Source: an uncultured Gemmatimonadota bacterium (lineage in GTDB: Bacteria; Gemmatimonadota; Gemmatimonadetes; Gemmatimonadales; Gemmatimonadaceae). Taken from it: a stretch of DNA of 64,000 bases. This document shows positions 56,670-64,000 of this stretch, in pieces. The position numbers and the translations under genes are program-made. Location: assembly GCA_902825965.1 (NCBI GenBank), contig CADEDA010000008.1, positions 25,164 to 89,163 of the forward strand. Direction: 5' to 3'. The first letter of the stretch is position 1; each line of letters begins with the position of its first letter. A model generated the notes under the pieces. It ran no database searches. It was given only the letters and a program-made list of their open reading frames with translations, and was not told the DNA's origin.

Positions 56670-57484
56670 CGCGGAAAGATACGGTCCTGCCGGGGGGTGA
56701 AGTCAGCCTCTTGCGCATCCCACACGCAGGCACGGATGCGCAACTCGGTCGCGGAGACCTCGATCTCCTGGAACGCGGCCGGCAGTCCGCCGCGCGTCCG
56801 AGTGCTCAGGGTGGTCGAGTGCGACACCACGAGCCGCCGCGCGCCGATCTCCACCGCCTCGATCCGCGTCTGGTGGTCGTGCCCGTTGAGAACGAGGTCC
56901 GCGCCCGTGCCGAGTGCGTCGCCGATGCCGTCGGCGCGCGAGGCCAGCCCCCAGCGCGCCGAGAGGTCGCCGCGGAGGAGGTTGTGGTGGAAGACCAGCA
57001 CCTTGAGGTCGCCGGCCGGCGCGGCCGCGAACGCCGCGCGGGCGCGCGCCCACTGCTCGGCGCGCAGTGCGCCCACCACGCTCAGGTCACGGGGCCGCGA
57101 AGTGAGCGTGTACGGCTGGATGCCGTGACAGCTGTTGAGGCCCACCAGCGTGAGCCCCGGCAGCTGCAGCGTGGGTTCGAGGTCGTCGCAGATCCATTTG
57201 CGGTAGCCACGGTACATCGGCCAGCGCAGTCCCAGCCCCACCGGCTTCCACCACCAGGCCACGTCATGGTTGCCGGGGACGGAGAAGACCTTCGCGTGGG
57301 CGCCTGCCGCATCCATGAAGGCGCGGGCCTGCCGGAACTGCCCGCGGAAGTTGCGCTGCGTGAGGTCGCCCACGAGCACCACGACGTCGTAGCGCCCGGC
57401 GGCGATGCGCCGCGCGGCCGCGGCCGTGTAGGCCGCGACCGCGTTCCGTCCGAAATGGAGGTCGGAGAGCTGGAGGAGCCGCAC
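56666..57484 (-). CDS. Calcineurin-like metallophosphoesterase
   Basis: 272 aa starting at GTG 57484 (VRLLQLSDLHFG). Metal sites: SDLHFG, VLVGDLTQR, PGNHD, FHHNLLRGD and NGHDH, which is the 3',5'-cAMP phosphodiesterase (CpdA)-like arrangement. The GTG overlaps the isocitrate dehydrogenase stop by one base. Substrate unknown; cyclic nucleotides or nucleotide-lipids are possible. Confidence 0.9.
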   Translation of the reverse strand: MRLLQLSDLHFGRNAVAAYTAAAARRIAAGRYDVVVLVGDLTQRNFRGQFRQARAFMDAAGAHAKVFSVPGNHDVAWWWKPVGLGLRWPMYRGYRKWICDDLEPTLQLPGLTLVGLNSCHGIQPYTLTSRPRDLSVVGALRAEQWARARAAFAAAPAGDLKVLVFHHNLLRGDLSARWGLASRADGIGDALGTGADLVLNGHDHQTRIEAVEIGARRLVVSHSTTLSTRTRGGLPAAFQEIEVSATELRIRACVWDAQEADFTPRQDRIFPR

Positions 57485-58503
57485 TACAGCCGGGCGATCA
57501 CCGCGTTGGTGTACTCCTCGGTCGTCGCCGTGCCGCCGACGTCACCGGTGACCGTCTTGCGCTCCCGCAGCGTGGCCTCGATCGCGGCACGGATGCGGTT
57601 GGCGCGCACCTGCTCGCCCATGTGGTCGAGCAGCTGGCAGCCGGCGAGCATGACGGCGGTCGGGTTCGCGATCCCCTTCCCCGCGATGTCCGGCGCCGTG
57701 CCGTGCACGGCCTCGAAGATGCCGACCTCGTAGCCGATGTTGGCGCCGGGCGTGAGCCCCAGCCCGCCGACCAGGCCCGAGGTGAGGTCGGAGAGGATGT
57801 CGCCGAAGAGGTTCGTGGTCACGATCACGTCGAACCGCTCGGGGCGCATCACGAGTTCCATGGCGCAGGCGTCCACGATCTTGTCGTCGCAGGCCACGCG
57901 GCCCTCGTACTCCTTCGCGACCGCGCGGCCGGTCTCGAGGAACAGCCCCTGCGAGTACTTGAGGATGTTGGCCTTGTGCACGATGGTGACCTTCTTGCGG
58001 CCGTGCTTGAGCGCGTACTCGAACGCGTACCGCGCGATGCGCTCGGCACCCACGCGGGAGACCACGGCCACCGACTGCGCCACCGCATGCGGGTCATCAC
58101 CGACCTTCACGTAGTTCTCGATACCCACGTAGAGGCCTTCGGTGTTCTCGCGCACCAGCACCACGTCGACGTTGTCGAAGCGCAGGCCCGGCAGCACGGT
58201 CTTGGCGGGCCGCAGGTTCGCGTAGAGGTCGAACTCCTTCCGCAGCGCCACGTTGATGGAGCGGAAGCCCTTGCCCACGGGGGTCTCGAGCGGGCCCTTG
58301 AGCGCGAGCTTGGTGCGGCGCACGGAGTCGAGCACGGCCTCGGGCAGCGGGTCGCCGAGTTCCTTCACCGCGGTCATGCCCGCGATCTGGCGGTCCCAGG
58401 TGATGGGCGCACCGGCGGCGGCGAGCAGGCGCACGGTCGCGTCGGTGATCGAGGGGCCGATCCCGTCGCCGGGGATGAGGGTGACTTCACGGGGGGCAGG
58501 CAT
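57484..58503 (-). CDS. NAD-type isocitrate dehydrogenase (or related beta-decarboxylating dehydrogenase)
   Basis: 339 aa. Landmarks: LIPGDGIGPSI, LKGPLETPVGKGFRSINVALRKEFDLYANLRP, VRENTEGLYVGIEN, VTIVHKANILKYSQGLFLE, DACAMELV, NLFGDILSDLTSGLVGGLG and HGTAPDIAGKGIANPTA. The SIN-V-A-L-R segment is typical of eukaryote-like NAD-isocitrate dehydrogenases and homologues, whereas isopropylmalate dehydrogenases differ there. Part of the TCA cycle if so. It heads the phosphoesterase/SprT/regulatory-domain run. Confidence 0.87.
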   Translation of the reverse strand: MPAPREVTLIPGDGIGPSITDATVRLLAAAGAPITWDRQIAGMTAVKELGDPLPEAVLDSVRRTKLALKGPLETPVGKGFRSINVALRKEFDLYANLRPAKTVLPGLRFDNVDVVLVRENTEGLYVGIENYVKVGDDPHAVAQSVAVVSRVGAERIARYAFEYALKHGRKKVTIVHKANILKYSQGLFLETGRAVAKEYEGRVACDDKIVDACAMELVMRPERFDVIVTTNLFGDILSDLTSGLVGGLGLTPGANIGYEVGIFEAVHGTAPDIAGKGIANPTAVMLAGCQLLDHMGEQVRANRIRAAIEATLRERKTVTGDVGGTATTEEYTNAVIARL

Positions 58504-58543
58504 CGTTCGGTGCAGAGAGGGTCGAGGGAGCGCGGAAAGGGGA

Positions 58544-59143
58544 TCAGGGATCGATGACGAGGTCGGCGAACTGCGTGGCGACGTGCTCCACCATCTTCGC
58601 GCCGCCGAGCGCCGGCATGTCCCCGATCCAGATCATGGTCCTGCTCCGAGTGTCGGCCACAATGATGCGGAGCATCACCTGGTCGCCGACGGCCTTGAGT
58701 TCCACAGGGATCAGCGCGTAGCGCGTGTCCCCGAGGGCGGTGAGAGGGCGGAGGTTGTCGGCGACGACCACCGGCAACGGGTCGCCGGCCTTGGGCAGCT
58801 CGCCGCGGAGCCGGCTCACGCCCAGCGCGTACGGGTCCGTGGCGTAGATCGGGTTCCGCTTTGCACTGCGCACCACGTCGGCGGCGTAGGCCCATTTGCG
58901 GCCGAGTCCGCGATCGAGCAACACGGCCTGCAGTGCGGAGTCGAGGGCCGTGCGGGTGAGGGCCCAGTTCACCGAGGTGCTCCAGCCGACGGTGTCGGCG
59001 CGCCAGCTCTGGACCGGCATCAGCGCGAGCTTCTGCTCGGCGAACGGGCCGAGCGGCCGTGGCGCACCCGCGGGCGCCGCGGGCTGCTGCGCGCCGGCGA
59101 CGAGGGGGAAGCAGAGCGCGACGAGGCGGAGGAGGGTTCTCAC
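58544..59143 (-). CDS. Small secreted protein, unknown
   Basis: 199 aa from GTG 59143, chosen because it gives a signal peptide directly (VRTLLRLVALCFPLVAGAQQP). An upstream ATG at 59215 adds 24 residues that do not look like a signal. The mature part carries PFAEQKLALMPVQSWR, LDRGLGRKWAYAADVVR and IIVADTRSRTMIWIGD, with no match that I recognise. The mature end is Gln-Gln-Pro. Confidence 0.6.
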   Translation of the reverse strand: MRTLLRLVALCFPLVAGAQQPAAPAGAPRPLGPFAEQKLALMPVQSWRADTVGWSTSVNWALTRTALDSALQAVLLDRGLGRKWAYAADVVRSAKRNPIYATDPYALGVSRLRGELPKAGDPLPVVVADNLRPLTALGDTRYALIPVELKAVGDQVMLRIIVADTRSRTMIWIGDMPALGGAKMVEHVATQFADLVIDP

Positions 59144-59256
59144 GCGATTCCCGAGGAGGAGATGGAGCGCTCGATGCACGACCGAAAGGTAATCGAGCGC
59201 GGGAGGCGACTCCATTCGTGCCGGCGCGCCCCCTCCCGGTGGTGACGCGCAACTGG

Positions 59257-59262
59257 TAGAAT
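59257..59262 (+). promoter_or_regulatory. Candidate -10 (TAGAAT) for cstA
   Basis: TAGAAT lies 35 bases upstream of the cstA ATG. The same hexamer occurs before the S9 peptidase gene (62379-62384). No -35 box is apparent at the usual distance. Confidence 0.4.
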
Positions 59263-59297
59263 CGGTCTCGTCGCTCCCCCCGAACCCTGGACCCCCG

Positions 59298-61358
59298 ATG
59301 CCCCGTTGGACCTCGGCCCTGCTCTGGGCCGTCATCTCGCTCATCGGTGCCGGCGCCTTCGCGTACCTCGGCCTCACGCGCGGCGAGACGATCAGTGCCG
59401 CGTGGCTGCTCACGGCCGCGGTCTGTACGTACGTCGTCGGCTACCGGTTCTACAGCAAGATCATCGCGGCCAAGGTGTTCGCCCTCGATGCCACGCGCGC
59501 GACGCCGGCCGAGCGCCTGGCCGACGGCCGCGACTACGTGCCGACGAACAAGTGGATCGTGTTCGGCCACCACTTCGCGGCGATCGCCGGCCCGGGTCCG
59601 TTGGTGGGGCCCACGCTCGCGGCGCAGTTCGGGTACCTGCCTGGCGCGCTGTGGATCATCATCGGTGTGGTGATCGGTGGTGCCGTGCAGGACTGCGTGA
59701 TCCTGTGCGCGTCGGTGCGGCGCAACGGCAAGTCGCTGGGGCAGATGGCCAAGGAGGAGATCGGTCCGGTGGCCGGGTTCACCGCGCTGGTCGCGGTGAT
59801 GGGCATCATGATCATCCTCATCTCGGTGCTGGCGCTGGTGGTCGTGAACGCGCTCAAGTCGAGTCCCTGGGGCACGGTCACCATCGGCCTCACGGTCCCC
59901 ATCGCCATGCTGATGGGGGTGTACCTCAAGTACCTGCGGCCGGGACGCGTGCTCGAAGTGAGTGCGATCGGCATCGTGCTGCTCATCCTCTCGCTGTACG
60001 CCGGGCGCTGGGCGGCCGAGCATCCCGTGCTCGGCCCGATGTTCACGCTCGACGGCGTGACGCTCGCGTTCAGCGTGATGATCTACGGCTTCGCCGCATC
60101 GGTGATCCCCGTGTGGCTGCTGCTCGCGCCGCGCGACTACCTCTCGGCCTTCGTGAAGATCGGCGTGGTGGTGGCGTTGGCGGTGGGCATCCTCTGGGTG
60201 CTGCCCCCCGTGCAGATGCCGGCGGTGACGCAATTCATCGACGGCAGCGGACCGGTGTTCGCGGGCAAGGTGTTCCCCTTCGTCTTCATCACCATCGCCT
60301 GCGGGGCGATCAGCGGCTTCCACGCGCTGATCTCCTCCGGCACCACACCCAAGTTGCTGGAGAACGAGGCCGATGCGCGCTTCATCGGCTACGGCGCGAT
60401 GCTCACCGAGTCGCTGGTGGCGATCATGGCGCTCATCGCCGCCTGCGTGCTCACGCCGGGTGTGTACTTCGCCATCAATGCCCCGGCCGGGGTGCTGGGC
60501 ACCACCGCGGAGAGCGCCGCGCAGGTGATCGCGACCTGGGGCTTCACGTTGGCCCCGAGCGACCTGACGCTGCTGGCCGAGCAGGTGCAGGAGAGCTCGC
60601 TGCTCTCGCGCACCGGCGGTGCCCCCTCGCTGGCGGTGGGCATGGCGAAGATCTTCGCCGACGCACTCGGCGGGACCAATGCGATGGCCCTCTGGTACCA
60701 CTTCGCGCTGATGTTCGAGGCGCTGTTCATCCTCACGACCGTGGACGCCGGCACGCGGGTGGGCCGCTTCATGCTGCAGGACCTGGGCAAACACGTCTGG
60801 GAACCGTTCGGCCGCGTGAGCTGGTACCCGGCGGTGGTGCTCTCGAGTGCGATCTTCGTGTCCTGCTGGGGATTCTTCCTGTACCAGGGCGTCACGGACC
60901 CGCTGGGCGGCATCAACTCGCTGTGGCCACTGTTCGGCATCGCCAACCAGCTGCTCGCGACGGTGGCGCTCTGCGTGGGCACCACGGTGATCATCAAGAT
61001 GGGCAAGGCCCGCTACGCGTGGATGACGCTGCTGCCCATGGCTTGGCTGGTGGTGGTGACCATGACCGCGGGCTGGCAGAAGCTCTTCTCGCCCGACCCG
61101 AAGATCGGGTTCCTCGCGCACGCGACCTGGGTGTCCGAGAAGCTCGCGGCGGGCACGCTGCCGCCGGGCGTGAAGGACGCGGTGGGCGCCGGTCGGCTGA
61201 TCTTCAACGACCGCCTCGACGCCGCGGTGGCCGCGTTCTTCATGCTGTCGGTGCTCGTGATCCTCATCGACTCGGTGCGCGAGTGGCGCGCCGTGCTCGG
61301 CGGGCGCAAGGCCATGGTATCGAGCGAACATCCCTACACGGCGCGCGCCAACGCGTGA
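59298..61358 (+). CDS. cstA: CstA-family carbon starvation/peptide or pyruvate transporter
   Basis: 686 aa with about 16 membrane helices. The CstA signatures are clear: YRFYSKIIAAKVFALD, VPTNKWIVFGHHFAAIAGPGPLVGPTLAAQFGYLPGALW, GAVQDCVILCASVRRNGKSL and CGAISGFHALISSGTTPKLLENE. Family members take up pyruvate or peptides under starvation. A TAGAAT hexamer at 59257-59262 is a possible -10 with a 35-base leader. No LytS/YpdA-like regulator is adjacent. Confidence 0.93.
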   Translation: MPRWTSALLWAVISLIGAGAFAYLGLTRGETISAAWLLTAAVCTYVVGYRFYSKIIAAKVFALDATRATPAERLADGRDYVPTNKWIVFGHHFAAIAGPGPLVGPTLAAQFGYLPGALWIIIGVVIGGAVQDCVILCASVRRNGKSLGQMAKEEIGPVAGFTALVAVMGIMIILISVLALVVVNALKSSPWGTVTIGLTVPIAMLMGVYLKYLRPGRVLEVSAIGIVLLILSLYAGRWAAEHPVLGPMFTLDGVTLAFSVMIYGFAASVIPVWLLLAPRDYLSAFVKIGVVVALAVGILWVLPPVQMPAVTQFIDGSGPVFAGKVFPFVFITIACGAISGFHALISSGTTPKLLENEADARFIGYGAMLTESLVAIMALIAACVLTPGVYFAINAPAGVLGTTAESAAQVIATWGFTLAPSDLTLLAEQVQESSLLSRTGGAPSLAVGMAKIFADALGGTNAMALWYHFALMFEALFILTTVDAGTRVGRFMLQDLGKHVWEPFGRVSWYPAVVLSSAIFVSCWGFFLYQGVTDPLGGINSLWPLFGIANQLLATVALCVGTTVIIKMGKARYAWMTLLPMAWLVVVTMTAGWQKLFSPDPKIGFLAHATWVSEKLAAGTLPPGVKDAVGAGRLIFNDRLDAAVAAFFMLSVLVILIDSVREWRAVLGGRKAMVSSEHPYTARANA

Positions 61359-61386
61359 GCCGCGGCATGGCCGGGACACTCCTCGG

Positions 61387-62247
61387 ATGAGGGCGCGGAG
61401 GCACACGCCGGCACCGGACACGCGGAACCGACTCGCGGCCATCGAGATCTCGCATCCGCCGGCCGCCGAGGCGGACGATCCGCCGCTCGTGTATCCGTTC
61501 TCGGTGCCGGCCGTGCGCGCGACGTCGCGGCTGGAGTTCACGGCGCCGGTCACGTTCTTCGTGGGCGAGAACGGCTCGGGCAAGTCCACGCTGCTCGAAG
61601 GCATCGCGGCCAAGGTGCACCTGCCCACGGTGGGATCCACGGCGATCGAGTACGACGAGACCCTCGCGTCGGCACGCAAGTTGGCGGACAAGATGAAGTT
61701 GGTCTGGAGTCGCTCGGGCCGCGCCAATCGGGGGTTCTTCCTGCGTGCGGAGGACTTCTTCGGCTTCACCAAGGCGCTGGCCATCCAGCAGGCGGAGCTG
61801 CGCCGCGAGATGGAAGAGGTCGAACGCGAGTACGCGGACCGCAGCGGCATGGCCAAGGCGCTGCGGCTGGGACCCATCACGGGCTCGCTGAGCGACATGC
61901 AGCGGCGCTACGGCGATGACTTCAACGCCCAGTCGCACGGCGAGAGCTTCCTCAGCCTGTTCCGCTCGCGCTTCGTACCCGACGGGCTGTACATCCTCGA
62001 CGAACCCGAAGCCGCGCTGAGCCCCACGTCGCAGATCGCACTGCTCGCGATGCTCAAGGACATGGTGCACGACGGCGGGCAGTTCATCGTCGCGACCCAC
62101 TCACCGATCCTGCTCGCCCTGCCCGGGGCGACGATCTGGTCGTTCGACGAGCGGCCGCCGCGCGCGATTGCCTACGAGGAGTCCGAGCACGTACGCGTGA
62201 CCAAGGAGTTCCTGCAGGCGCCGGAGCGGTTCCTGCGCCATCTCTGA
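61387..62247 (+). CDS. Single-domain AAA/ABC-type ATPase
   Basis: 286 aa. Walker A FFVGENGSGKSTLLEG, signature-like region SHGESFLSLF, Walker B LYILDEPEAALS and the switch His in VATHSPILLAL. A helical insertion (about 105-165) lies between. It resembles the RecF/SMC-like ATPases annotated as AAA_21 or predicted ATPase and is not an ABC transporter subunit. No nuclease or toxin partner is adjacent, so an OLD/defence role is not supported. It is 28 bp after cstA. Confidence 0.82.
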   Translation: MRARRHTPAPDTRNRLAAIEISHPPAAEADDPPLVYPFSVPAVRATSRLEFTAPVTFFVGENGSGKSTLLEGIAAKVHLPTVGSTAIEYDETLASARKLADKMKLVWSRSGRANRGFFLRAEDFFGFTKALAIQQAELRREMEEVEREYADRSGMAKALRLGPITGSLSDMQRRYGDDFNAQSHGESFLSLFRSRFVPDGLYILDEPEAALSPTSQIALLAMLKDMVHDGGQFIVATHSPILLALPGATIWSFDERPPRAIAYEESEHVRVTKEFLQAPERFLRHL

Positions 62248-62320
62248 CGCCGCCCAAGCCGCGGAAGCGGCACTGACTACGCCACTGCACGCACCGCCGC
62301 CCACGCAGACCTAGAGGAAG

Positions 62321-62364
62321 CCCAGCGCAAACCCAGCGCAAACCCAGCGCACACCCAGCGCCGA
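62321..62364 (+). repeat. Four 11-bp direct repeats (CCCAGCGCAAA type)
   Basis: Units at 62321, 62332, 62343 and 62354: CCCAGCGCAAA twice, then CCCAGCGCACA and CCCAGCGCCGA. They end 14 bases before a TAGAAT hexamer (62379-62384) and so sit where a regulator or -35 region of the S9 peptidase promoter would be. The 11-bp period places each unit on the same face of the helix. Confidence 0.8.
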
Positions 62365-62411
62365 CCCTCGGGGCGGCGTAGAATTCCACACCCTCTTCCT
62401 CCGACCTCGGC

Positions 62412-64000
62412 ATGATGAACCGTCTCCTCCTCGGCCTAGCCCTCCTCCCTGCCCTGGCGACCGGGTCGGCCGAGGCGCAGCAGCCGTTCGACCTCTCCGT
62501 CAAGAACATCATGCGCGGGCCGGAGCTGTACGGACGTGAGCCGGGCCAGGTCCGGTTCACCGCCGACGGGCAGTGGATCTACTTCCGCTGGCTCGAGCCC
62601 GGTGCCAAATGGAACGCCGACCTCAAGTCGTACCGTGTGGCGGCGCGCGCCGGCGCCGCGCCGGAGCTGGTGAGCGACGCGCACATGGACTCGGTGGCGC
62701 CGCTGCTCGCGACCGGCCGCCGCAACAAGGCCGGCACCCTCGAGGTGTTCTCGGCCAGCGGTGACCTGTGGCTGCGCAGCCGCACGCGCGGCAGCGTCTC
62801 GCACCGCCGCATCACGCAGACCAACAGTTTCGAGGGCGACGTGAAGTTCTCCCTCGACGAGCGCGAGGTGTTCTTCGTGCGCGACGGCAACGCCTTCGCC
62901 TTCGAGCTCGCCACCGGACTCACGCGCCAGCTCACCGACATCCGCAACGGCAGCGCCCCGCGCGATCCCGAGGCCGCCAAGGGCCAGCGCGGCGCCCTCG
63001 CCGACCAGCAGCGGCAGCTGTTCGAGGTGATCCGCGACGAACTGGAGCAGGACTCGCTGCAGGCCGCCCAGCGCAAGGCCACGGAGGCCCGGCGCCTGCC
63101 GGTGGTGTGGATCCCGCAGGCCGAGCGACTCGGCAGCATCTCCGTCTCGCCCGACGGCAAGAGCGCGCTGATCACCACCTTCACGCCGGCGCAGGGCACC
63201 AAGGGCTCCGACGTGCCCGACTTCATCAATGCCGACGGGTATCCGCGCATGGTCCCCGGTCGCACCAAGGTGGGCGATGCGCAGGGCACGCAGAAGGCGG
63301 GGCACCTCGACCTCGCCACCGGCAAGGTCACCTGGATCGAACTCACGCCGGACAAGAAGCCGGCCGGCGGTGCACAACTCGGCGACTGGAGCGACGACGG
63401 CAAGCACGCACTGCTCTTCGTCACATCGGCCGACTTCAAGAACCGCTACCTCTGGGCCGTGGCGTCGGCGGGTGGCAGCGCCACCATGGTCGATGCTCTG
63501 CGTGACGAAGCCTGGGTCAACGGGCCCTGCTTCGGCTGCATCGGCTGGACCCCGCAGGGCAAGGCCTGGTGGGTCTCCGAGGAGACGGGTTATTCGCACC
63601 TCTACGCGGCCAACCCGGACGGCTCGGCCAAGGTCGCGCTCACCAGCGGGAGCTGGGAGGTGCTGCAGGTGGACCGCGCGGCGGACAACGTGCACTTCCA
63701 CCTCGTCACCAGCGAACCCTCGCCGTTCACGCGCCAGGCGTACCGCATGGCGATGACCGGTGGCACACGCACGCGGCTCACCACCGGTGACGGTGGCCAT
63801 GCGCCGGTCGTGAGCCCCGTGGACGCGAACGTCATGGCGACCGTCTACTCCACGCCCAACACGCCGCCCGAGTTGTTCCTCGCCCGTGCGGGCGCTGCGC
63901 AGATGGCGCAGCTCACCACGTCCACCACCGCGGAGTTCCGGTCGTACGCGTGGAAGGTGCCGCCCATCGTCATGCTCGATGGCGAGGACGGCACCAAGGT
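62412..64000 (+). CDS. S9-family (prolyl oligopeptidase/DPP-IV-like) peptidase, N-terminal part
   Basis: At least 529 aa are inside the window and the frame runs off the right edge. ATG 62412 or 62415 can start it. The signal peptide ends SAEAQQPFD. What is visible is the N-terminal beta-propeller (repeated QVRFTADGQWIYFRW, SVSPDGKSALITTF, DWSDDGKHALLFV and the loop NRYLWAVASAGG), typical of secreted dipeptidyl peptidases. The catalytic Ser/Asp/His domain would be beyond the window, so the enzyme class is an inference from the propeller. Confidence 0.8.
   Translation, partial: MMNRLLLGLALLPALATGSAEAQQPFDLSVKNIMRGPELYGREPGQVRFTADGQWIYFRWLEPGAKWNADLKSYRVAARAGAAPELVSDAHMDSVAPLLATGRRNKAGTLEVFSASGDLWLRSRTRGSVSHRRITQTNSFEGDVKFSLDEREVFFVRDGNAFAFELATGLTRQLTDIRNGSAPRDPEAAKGQRGALADQQRQLFEVIRDELEQDSLQAAQRKATEARRLPVVWIPQAERLGSISVSPDGKSALITTFTPAQGTKGSDVPDFINADGYPRMVPGRTKVGDAQGTQKAGHLDLATGKVTWIELTPDKKPAGGAQLGDWSDDGKHALLFVTSADFKNRYLWAVASAGGSATMVDALRDEAWVNGPCFGCIGWTPQGKAWWVSEETGYSHLYAANPDGSAKVALTSGSWEVLQVDRAADNVHFHLVTSEPSPFTRQAYRMAMTGGTRTRLTTGDGGHAPVVSPVDANVMATVYSTPNTPPELFLARAGAAQMAQLTTSTTAEFRSYAWKVPPIVMLDGEDGTK

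Noticed and set aside
56669..56700. TATCTT hexamer 6 bases before the SprT ATG as a leaderless promoter
   Set aside because: It lies inside the 3' end of the overlapping phosphoesterase gene, so the gene is more simply read as part of that operon.
58374..61898. 1174-codon minus-strand open frame over cstA
   Set aside because: cstA on the plus strand is unambiguous; the antisense product has low-complexity Arg/His-rich composition.
61387..62247. Defence ATPase (OLD/Gabija-like)
   Set aside because: No nuclease domain is in the protein and no helicase or toxin gene is adjacent; the neighbours are housekeeping.
62321..62364. CRISPR array
   Set aside because: The units are 11 bp with no spacers, so this is a tandem repeat; no cas gene is present anywhere in the window.

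Overview
The window is about 64 kb of very GC-rich, densely coded chromosome with almost no mobile or accessory DNA. Several traits together suggest Gemmatimonadota or a close relative: GC-rich codon use, many GTG/TTG starts, long chains of start-stop overlaps, menaquinone genes of the UbiA/UbiD/UbiX type, pilin-like and beta-propeller exported proteins, and exported proteins whose predicted mature ends begin with Gln. The phylum is an inference. I see no rRNA, tRNA, CRISPR array, insertion sequence, phage gene or integrase. No stretch longer than about 165 bases lacks a gene.

Layout. 1-2227 (-): amino-sugar synthesis, glmM then glmS (glmS is cut by the window edge). 2353-6352 (+): an AMP-ligase-like protein with eroded catalytic motifs, tightly coupled to a membrane histidine kinase and a NarL-type regulator. 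6461-9863 (+): TonB-dependent receptor and a trans-sulfuration PLP enzyme. 9973-14956 (+): an overlapping chain of M48 peptidase, purD, mutM, a short UvrC-like nuclease and an AraC-type regulator. 15620-19868 (-): UbiE/MenG, UbiD-, UbiA- and UbiX-like menaquinone enzymes and a YfcE-like phosphodiesterase. 19920-22354 (+): ECF sigma factor, anti-sigma factor and a bactofilin-like membrane protein. 22379-31470 (-): Mrp ATPase, NrnA-like phosphoesterase, amino-acid permease, guaB, an M15 peptidase, an L,D-transpeptidase and an SH3 protein. 31586-39449 (+): gpmI, a PTPS-like enzyme, a MobA-MobB fusion, a PBP4-type carboxypeptidase, moeA and a methyltransferase.

39388-41906 (-): EtfD-type ETF:menaquinone oxidoreductase with an ICMT-like methyltransferase. 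42085-43395 (+): M20 peptidase. 43420-46283 (-): SulP transporter, beta-carbonic anhydrase and TetR regulator. 46447-49881 (-): etfBA and a large unknown protein. 49952-52093: divergent sterol-desaturase-like protein and SDR. 52176-59143 (-): propeller/pilin-like protein, glutaryl-CoA dehydrogenase-like enzyme, carboxypeptidase-regulatory protein, SprT-like protein, phosphoesterase, NAD-isocitrate dehydrogenase and a small secreted protein. 59298-64000 (+): cstA, an AAA ATPase and the start of an S9 peptidase.

How the genes connect. Four separated loci form one plausible electron route: the glutaryl-CoA/acyl-CoA dehydrogenase reduces ETF (etfBA), ETF passes electrons to the EtfD-type membrane protein, and the acceptor would be menaquinone made by the UbiA/D/X/E block. 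Cell-wall remodelling (PBP4, L,D-transpeptidase, M15, glmM/glmS) and molybdenum cofactor genes (mobAB, moeA) are the other themes.

The window is mostly housekeeping and I found no defence island or obvious new machine. The best leads are the degenerate AMP-ligase/two-component operon, the recurrent Ala-Gln signal-peptidase sites, the propeller/pilin-like fusion, and several unexplained intergenic repeat or palindrome elements next to promoters.
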